39,008 nucleotides of DNA from Candidatus Methylomirabilis sp. (lineage in GTDB: Bacteria; Oederibacteriota; PGYV01; DYJU01). Location: the NCBI GenBank assembly GCA_020722985.1, contig DYJU01000014.1, positions 1 to 39,008 on the forward strand. The letters run 5' to 3'. Positions 34,686-39,008 of this stretch are shown piece after piece; within the stretch, counting starts at the first letter, position 1; each line of letters opens with the position of its first letter. The notes beneath the pieces were generated by a model. The model saw nothing but the letters and a program-made list of their open reading frames with translations, did not search any database and was not told where the DNA came from. A program made the position numbers and the translations under genes.

Positions 34686-35002
34686 AATAGTTTAGCCACT
34701 GGCAGGACGAAATTAGTTAATAAATTTTTTTGTTGTCATTTTAAAGTCAGGCAAACGAGTCCCTTTATCTTCTATTCCACCGTTCATTGAGTCCGACAAA
34801 GCAATCCTGCTTTTATTACCGTATGCCTTTTAGTCTTGTTTTCTTCCGTTTTTCAACTGCGAGATTGTTTCGTCTGGCTCATACATACACCCTTATTTTT
34901 CTTTCTACCCTTCTCTTTCGGTTTCCTGAGAATGACGTGTTCAAGAGGTCTCTATAAACAACGAACCTTAAAAAATTTACTCGCAGAGGCTGAACAATTA
35001 CA
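34686..35002 (+). repeat. Dispersed MITE-like intergenic repeat, copy 4
   Basis: It begins AATAGTTTAGCCACTGGCAG and reaches a first inverted end CGCAGAGGCTGAACAATTAC near 35002. A second end-like sequence, AACTCCTGTTGGATGAACCAT, follows at 35014-35034 and resembles the right ends of copies 1 and 2, as if two ends lay in tandem. Internal family marks are TTGTCATTTTAAAGTCAGGC, GACAAAGCAATCCTGC, TTTCAACTGCGAGATTG and TTTCCTGAGAATGACG. It lies between the priA promoter and the terminator of the solute-binding protein gene. Confidence 0.75.
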
Positions 35003-35043
35003 TTTTAAAAGTTAACTCCTGTTGGATGAACCATCACTCAAAA

Positions 35044-35078
35044 TAAAAAAAGGGGCGAAAAAATTTTTCGCCCCTTTT
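35044..35078 (-). terminator. Strong intrinsic terminator of the solute-binding protein gene
   Basis: The inverted repeat GGGGCGAAAAA...TTTTTCGCCCC (35052-35074) is followed on the minus strand by a run of seven T. It sits about 20 bases after the stop codon at 35096. The A/T tracts on both sides mean it could also stop transcription from the other direction. Confidence 0.9.
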
Positions 35079-35095
35079 ACTTTTAATTATGTATT

Positions 35096-36394
35096 TTATT
35101 TTGTTCCAAAGTATTTTGTATTCACTTCTTTCATTATTCTTTTCATTATTGTGCCGATATCTTCTTTATTTTTGTTTAACCATATCTGATCCATTTTAGG
35201 TCCAATTTCTGATTGGATAATCTCAGGCCATTTTTCTGTAAATGGAGTATAAATTATATAGTTACATGCTTTTAAAAGCATTTTTTTGTTTTTTGGTTTT
35301 TTGTCATCAACAAAATATTTTTCTGCCATCTCAATAATAGCCGGTTGTGCAAGTCCTGTTAATGCAAGTTCTTTTTGTCCTTCTTCGCCGGCTAAATAAG
35401 TTACAAGTTTCCAGGCTTCTTCAGGGTGCTTGGTTACTTTAATTACACCGTATCCTGAACCACCGCCAGGAAACCCTGGTTTTTTTGCCATAGGCCCTTT
35501 GGGAAACATCGTTATATCCCAGTCAAAATCAACTATCTTTCTAAACATTGGCGTCTTCCAGATTCCACTTAAAAACATTGCTGTTTTTCCAGACATAAAC
35601 ATATCAGAAGTTCCAACCCCACCCATAGTCGCAAGTTGTGCTGCGTTTGGCATTACCTTATATTTATATACAAGGTCTCTCCTGAACTTAATCGCCTGTA
35701 TTGCCTGTGACGAATCTAAAGTAATTTTTTTTGGATTTTCTATGTTATCCGCATAAAAACCTCCGTTATTTAAAACAAATCCATCCCATAAATTCCAGTC
35801 ATCACATAGACCAAAATGGATTACCTGTCCTGTTGTTTTATCTATTTTTGTTAATTTTTTTGCTGCAGCAAGCATATCATTCCATGTCCAGTCATCTTTT
35901 GGATATTTCACACCTACCTGATCAAATATTTTTTTATTATAATAAAGGCAGGCAACAGGTGCTATATCCCGCGGCAGAACATATAGTTTTCCTTGGTATT
36001 TAAATCTGTTCACCAACCCCTGATAAAACTTCTTTATCGGGAATTTGTCTTTTTCAATATATGGATTCAAATCCATAAGCAAGCCCTTCTTGGCAAAAGT
36101 AATAATATCATCTGATGAGACAAAAATCACATCTGGCGCAGAATTTCCTGCAATCTGGGTTAAAACTTTTTCTAAATAAGGATTTCCACTCGGCGCTCTT
36201 TCTGCTTTTACTTTAATATTCGGATATGCTTTTTCAAAACGAGCAATTGTATTGTTAATGATGTTTATTTCTTCAATATCGCCCCAGAACATAAAACGCA
36301 AAGTTATTTTTCCACCATCTCCAATTTTTCCGCATGCAATAAAAACTAAAGTCAATAAAACTAAACTTAAAAACAAAACTAAAAACTTTTTCAT
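35096..36394 (-). CDS. ABC transporter sugar-binding lipoprotein (family 1)
   Basis: A 432-residue extracellular solute-binding protein of the family 1 (maltose/sn-glycerol phosphate-type) group. Start ATG 36394 (MKKFLVLFLSLVLL) has GGAGG six bases upstream; an ATG four codons earlier overlaps that site and is not used. The lipobox is VFIAC, with the acylated Cys at residue 21. Typical features follow: ITLRFMFWGD, RFEKAYPNIKVKAE, APDVIFVSSDD, LPRDIAPVACLYYNKKIFDQVG and AGEEGQKELALTGLAQPAI. It delivers a sugar or oligosaccharide to an inner-membrane ABC permease. No permease or ATPase gene lies in the window. A strong terminator follows. The substrate is unknown, though the adjacent carbohydrate-binding-like lipoproteins fit a glycan. 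Confidence 0.92.
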   Translation of the reverse strand: MKKFLVLFLSLVLLTLVFIACGKIGDGGKITLRFMFWGDIEEINIINNTIARFEKAYPNIKVKAERAPSGNPYLEKVLTQIAGNSAPDVIFVSSDDIITFAKKGLLMDLNPYIEKDKFPIKKFYQGLVNRFKYQGKLYVLPRDIAPVACLYYNKKIFDQVGVKYPKDDWTWNDMLAAAKKLTKIDKTTGQVIHFGLCDDWNLWDGFVLNNGGFYADNIENPKKITLDSSQAIQAIKFRRDLVYKYKVMPNAAQLATMGGVGTSDMFMSGKTAMFLSGIWKTPMFRKIVDFDWDITMFPKGPMAKKPGFPGGGSGYGVIKVTKHPEEAWKLVTYLAGEEGQKELALTGLAQPAIIEMAEKYFVDDKKPKNKKMLLKACNYIIYTPFTEKWPEIIQSEIGPKMDQIWLNKNKEDIGTIMKRIMKEVNTKYFGTK

Positions 36395-36412
36395 AATAAC
36401 CTCCATTTATTT

Positions 36413-36440
36413 ATTATAAATATTTTTTATTTTTTACCAA
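36413..36440 (-). promoter_or_regulatory. Possible promoter of the solute-binding protein gene
   Basis: TTGGTA (36440-36435, minus strand), 16 bases, then TATAAT (36418-36413). The predicted start is near 36406, leaving a short leader of about 12 bases that just includes GGAGG. The -10 is consensus and the -35 matches at four of six. Confidence 0.35.
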
Positions 36441-36499
36441 TCTTCTAACCATGTCTTCTATCTTGGCAGACATATATTAAATATCTAAATATAAATCCT

Positions 36500-36528
36500 G
36501 CGGGATAAAAGTAAATCTTTTATCCCGC
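36500..36528 (-). terminator. Hairpin terminator after the CBM-like lipoprotein gene
   Basis: GCGGGATAAAAG pairs with CTTTTATCCCGC around a five-base loop (36500-36528), directly after the stop codon at 36536. On the minus strand the following sequence is only moderately T-rich, while the plus-strand side has a better T tract, so it may be bidirectional. Confidence 0.55.
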
Positions 36529-36535
36529 TTTTATT

Positions 36536-37261
36536 TTAGTAATATGTTACGTCGTCAATCCACCACTGATTCCCTCTGTTTTCAAATCCAGCAGCACCAC
36601 TTGTATAATCTGAAATTGAAAATTCAATTGCTCTGATCTGAGCATAATAATCTGCTTCAGATATTGTAGAAGCCTGCCCCCAGTTTGGTCTTGTAAAACC
36701 ACCCTGCCCCAATTTAAATGGTATATCTATCGTTGTCCATGTAGAAGATGGCGCAGTAATTACATATCTGAATTTTGAAAAATCAGTTGTTGCATTTGAA
36801 ACTAACTGCACTAAGAAAGCAACCCCTGTAGAACCAATTCCAAACAGTCCTTTATATTTTATTCTTAATCCTGTATAACCATTGGTAGTTAATACATTAA
36901 AATCAACTGGTTGTGCGCTTGGGGTTACATCTGCAGCACAGGAAGTCCATGCCCAATTTGATGCTCCTGAACCATTATAAACATCAGCATCCAATCTCAT
37001 ACAAAAATTTCCTGTCTGCCCGGCTTCATTAACCGCAGTTTTTGTCATAGAAGAACCAAAAGTATCATAAGTGACTATCCATGAACCACCAATCAATGTA
37101 TCATCAACATCTCCATCCTCATAATTATCAAAAACTATAGGAGTAACAGCAGTAGTATTATTTGTAGGTGTAAAAGTTGGCGTATTTGCTGTTCCTGTTG
37201 TAGGAGTTGCTGTTGCTTCTTCCTCTGGTTCTGTTGCTGCTTTTTTTGAACTGCATCCCAT
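36536..37261 (-). CDS. CBM11/CIA30-like lipoprotein body, signal peptide out of frame
   Basis: A 241-codon frame starting at MGCSSKKAATEPEEE, which is exactly how the mature end of a lipoprotein looks (Cys at +1, charged linker). A Thr/Pro linker (residues 16-40) follows, then a beta-sandwich domain of about 195 residues opening VFDNYEDGDVDDTLIGGSW and closing NQWWIDDVTYY. This is the pattern of CBM11/CIA30-like carbohydrate-binding folds. Its nearest relative in the window is the next lipoprotein upstream. The frame as read has no signal peptide. One lies just upstream in another frame (37261-37323) with a perfect ribosome site, so the gene is probably frameshifted by mutation, sequencing error or recoding. 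Function: probable surface glycan binding. Confidence 0.75.
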   Translation of the reverse strand: MGCSSKKAATEPEEEATATPTTGTANTPTFTPTNNTTAVTPIVFDNYEDGDVDDTLIGGSWIVTYDTFGSSMTKTAVNEAGQTGNFCMRLDADVYNGSGASNWAWTSCAADVTPSAQPVDFNVLTTNGYTGLRIKYKGLFGIGSTGVAFLVQLVSNATTDFSKFRYVITAPSSTWTTIDIPFKLGQGGFTRPNWGQASTISEADYYAQIRAIEFSISDYTSGAAGFENRGNQWWIDDVTYY

Positions 37262-37323
37262 ATATAAACTAAACCTGCAAAAACTATAAGTATTGATATT
37301 GCAATAATCAATCCTTTTTTCAT
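37261..37323 (-). other. Start codon and signal peptide of the lipoprotein, shifted frame
   Basis: ATG 37323 follows GGAGGTGA at ideal spacing and encodes MKKGLIIAISILIVFAGLVY, a textbook lipoprotein signal peptide. Continuing in this frame gives a Gln/Leu-rich nonsense tail, whereas the adjacent frame gives GCSSKK, the expected lipobox and mature start. The switch point falls at TATATATGGGATGC. Deleting one TA unit or adding one base there would join the two into a normal lipoprotein. This segment is therefore the true 5' end of the gene at 36536-37261. Confidence 0.75.
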
Positions 37324-37433
37324 TGTTTCACCTCCTTTCTTTTATAAAATTAATTTTTATTTCCCCACCTTTTATATTAATTTTTGTCTCATTCTAACTA
37401 TTCTCGCTCTGTTTTACTCAAAGTAACTTTTTC

Positions 37434-38177
37434 TTACTTATAAAATCCTATATCATCAACCATTATATCAAAATTCTGTCCCTTTACTTCTGTATTTGGA
37501 TAAAAATAAAGGGCAAGTAAATCATTATAAGGCGTAGGGGTTCTGCCTTTTGGCCCGCTTGCCACCCAGGATGGCTGCGTAATACTTGAAAATGGTATTT
37601 GTATCAATTCCCATTCACCAGCCTGTGCTAAAGGTGCTGATGTTATTGTATATTCAAACTCGGCACCGGTTACATCATCAGTTCTTACCCTGCGCAATAA
37701 AAATTTCATCTCTTTTCTTAATGGAGCCCCTGCTTTTGTAATAACATCACCAAATTTAAGGTAAAATCTAACACCTGTAAAATTACTTGCATTAACCGGT
37801 TTATAGTTTGTAACAGGTGCTAAATTCATAACCATACCGCCAAAAGCATAATAACCATCATCTGATTTTCCATCAGGTCTTGTCCCTGCCTGTGGTCCTA
37901 AATATCCTGTAACTCTTGCACAGTATTTTGGTGTTTCAGGCGAACCATATTGAGACATATAAAAAATATCAACCATCCTCGGATACATTATTGTATCACC
38001 AAAAGTGTCATAATTTGTATACCATTTACCATTTAAAAAATTCTTATCATTTGCATCTTCGCAATTATCAACAAGATAATAATCAGTAATTCCTGCACCT
38101 GGCTCAACAGGGCCACTTTTATTACAACCTGTTAAAACTGTTAAGGCAATTATTATCAATATTAATATTTTTTTCAT
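37434..38177 (-). CDS. CBM11/CIA30-like lipoprotein
   Basis: A 247-residue lipoprotein. MKKILILIIIALTVLTGC gives a clean lipobox (LTGC, Cys18), with GGAGG upstream of ATG 38177. After a short linker a beta-sandwich domain begins DYYLVDNCEDANDKNFLNG and ends NFDIMVDDIGFYK. The pattern D-N-x-E-D...G-x-W-x-x-Y-D-T-F-G is shared with the lipoprotein downstream (KWYTNYDTFGD against SWIVTYDTFGS), so the two are paralogues. Galactose-binding-like sandwiches of this kind (CBM11, CIA30) bind glycans or act as accessory modules; no catalytic residues are evident. It starts 24 bases after the barrel gene and is likely cotranscribed with it. Confidence 0.82.
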   Translation of the reverse strand: MKKILILIIIALTVLTGCNKSGPVEPGAGITDYYLVDNCEDANDKNFLNGKWYTNYDTFGDTIMYPRMVDIFYMSQYGSPETPKYCARVTGYLGPQAGTRPDGKSDDGYYAFGGMVMNLAPVTNYKPVNASNFTGVRFYLKFGDVITKAGAPLRKEMKFLLRRVRTDDVTGAEFEYTITSAPLAQAGEWELIQIPFSSITQPSWVASGPKGRTPTPYNDLLALYFYPNTEVKGQNFDIMVDDIGFYK

Positions 38178-38201
38178 TTTGCCTCCTTATAATATACACC
38201 T

Positions 38202-39008
38202 TTAAAATGATGCAACTAAATCAGCATCAATTTCCTGGACATTATAATTATTTGATGTATTTTTGTTATCAATAATATTTGCCAGAGAATAATTAAATAA
38301 AAGATAAGAATCTTTTGCAAAGTTATATTTAACCCCTGTTGCATAATAAGTTATTCCGCCATCTAATTTTGCAGTTGACCCTAAAATTACTTCTTTCCCC
38401 TGCCATGTCTGATTTTTATATCCACCAAGTAAATCAACAGAACCGAATATAGTTAATTTTATTCCTGCGTCCATTGTCATTAAATTTAATGAAGCAGGAT
38501 ATAAAGAACTGCCATTTTCTACACCTTCCATTTTCAATCCGCCCTTTATTTCCAATATATCAAAAAGGAAAACTTTTGCCCCGCCACCCATTAATGTAAA
38601 ATCTCTTTCTTTTACTTTTACTGCTGCTGTGTAAGTATTTGGTTGATAAGTTGTCTGTTTTATTTCACTGGTTAAAGAATAAAAACCATATATCTTTAAT
38701 AACTTTTCTATATCTATATTTAAATTTGTATAAGGTCCCTGTCTATTTTGAGTTGCTTCTCCATAAGGAAATGCAAGTTCTTCTAAAGGATTATATGGTA
38801 AATAAAGATTAGTAACTATTGTATTATTATATTTCGTAAATGGATATACACCACCAACTATTTCATATCCCTGGGGAGTATCTCCAACTGACTGTGGATT
38901 CCATGTATTATTTTGAGTTAAAACTATTTGATTATTTCTCATTGCATCATATATCCTTGTCTGCGCCCCATAAGCAATATAATCAGGTGATACAGATAAA
39001 AAACCTCC
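38202..39008 (-). CDS. Outer-membrane beta-barrel protein, 5' end beyond the window
   Basis: The frame is open to the right edge: a Met at 38942 is internal, because 22 sense codons (GGFLSVSPDYIAYGAQ...) precede it without a stop. The 269 visible residues contain many alternating amphipathic strands, such as FTLMGGGAKVFLFDILEIKG, AGIKLTIFGSVDLLGGY and GGITYYATGVKYNF, and end in ADLVASF. A C-terminal Phe after alternating hydrophobic residues is the usual signal for insertion by the Bam machinery. It is probably a porin or a structural barrel. Placement before two carbohydrate-binding-like lipoproteins and a sugar-binding protein suggests glycan uptake. I do not recognise a specific family. 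Confidence 0.75.
   Translation of the reverse strand, partial: GGFLSVSPDYIAYGAQTRIYDAMRNNQIVLTQNNTWNPQSVGDTPQGYEIVGGVYPFTKYNNTIVTNLYLPYNPLEELAFPYGEATQNRQGPYTNLNIDIEKLLKIYGFYSLTSEIKQTTYQPNTYTAAVKVKERDFTLMGGGAKVFLFDILEIKGGLKMEGVENGSSLYPASLNLMTMDAGIKLTIFGSVDLLGGYKNQTWQGKEVILGSTAKLDGGITYYATGVKYNFAKDSYLLFNYSLANIIDNKNTSNNYNVQEIDADLVASF

Noticed and set aside
16857-35038. CRISPR-like array from the repeated units
   Set aside because: The copies are about 300 bases long, kilobases apart, imperfect, and lack regular spacers or cas genes.
37135-37258. Gln/Leu-rich tail following the lipoprotein signal peptide in its own frame
   Set aside because: It is the out-of-frame reading of the Thr/Pro linker codons and ends quickly; the adjacent frame carries the real domain.

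Overview
The window reads as a chromosome fragment from an AT-rich, diderm (outer-membrane-bearing) bacterium. Signs of this are lipoprotein signal peptides, an AsmA/DUF748-like protein, two probable outer-membrane beta-barrels (one ending in Phe), SecDF, and secreted proteins with Thr/Pro-rich linkers and DUF11 domains. That mixture, with bacterial EndoQ and an AmrS-type radical SAM enzyme, suggests an uncultivated lineage of the Omnitrophota/Goldbacteria/Firestonebacteria/Ratteibacteria kind. This is a low-confidence guess because no ribosomal marker is present. Every supported gene, including both tRNAs, lies on the minus strand, so the layout is best read from the right end to the left.

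Right end (39008 to 35044): the end of an outer-membrane-barrel gene cut by the window edge, two related lipoproteins with a CBM11/CIA30-like fold (one with its signal peptide in a different frame from its mature part), and an orphan ABC-type sugar-binding lipoprotein followed by a strong terminator. This looks like a carbohydrate capture locus without its permease. Next come priA (34552-32360), tRNA-Pro(CGG), pcm, tRNA-Pro(GGG), a small barrel-like protein, acylphosphatase and a SigA-like sigma factor.

Middle (28314 to 17314): apt and a PMT/GT39-like membrane glycosyltransferase, then a tight nine-gene run: tyrS, endonuclease Q, an AsmA-like protein, a LOG phosphoribohydrolase, a HAD phosphatase, GT2 and GT4 glycosyltransferases, amrS and maf.

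Left-middle (16489 to 4899): a promoter with both consensus hexamers and 17-bp spacing appears to drive nine closely packed genes. They are an 834-residue nucleotidyltransferase with a pseudo-phosphomannomutase tail, a ribokinase fused to the N-terminal half of transketolase, the C-terminal half of transketolase, secD, secF, a CaCA cation exchanger, and three extremely AT-rich membrane genes. I read these last three as strongly diverged homologues of complex I membrane subunits NuoJ, NuoK and NuoN. The NuoK-like one is fused to a YVTN beta-propeller that should lie outside the cytoplasm. This module is the best candidate for an undescribed system. At the far left a second good promoter drives a 1361-residue internally duplicated surface protein and a partial secreted protein.

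Four gaps between transcription units (near 16.9, 28.4, 32.0 and 34.7 kb) each carry one copy of a roughly 300-375 bp non-coding repeat. It has imperfect terminal inverted repeats and large internal hairpins, and all copies point the same way. It looks like a MITE-like or REP-derived family.
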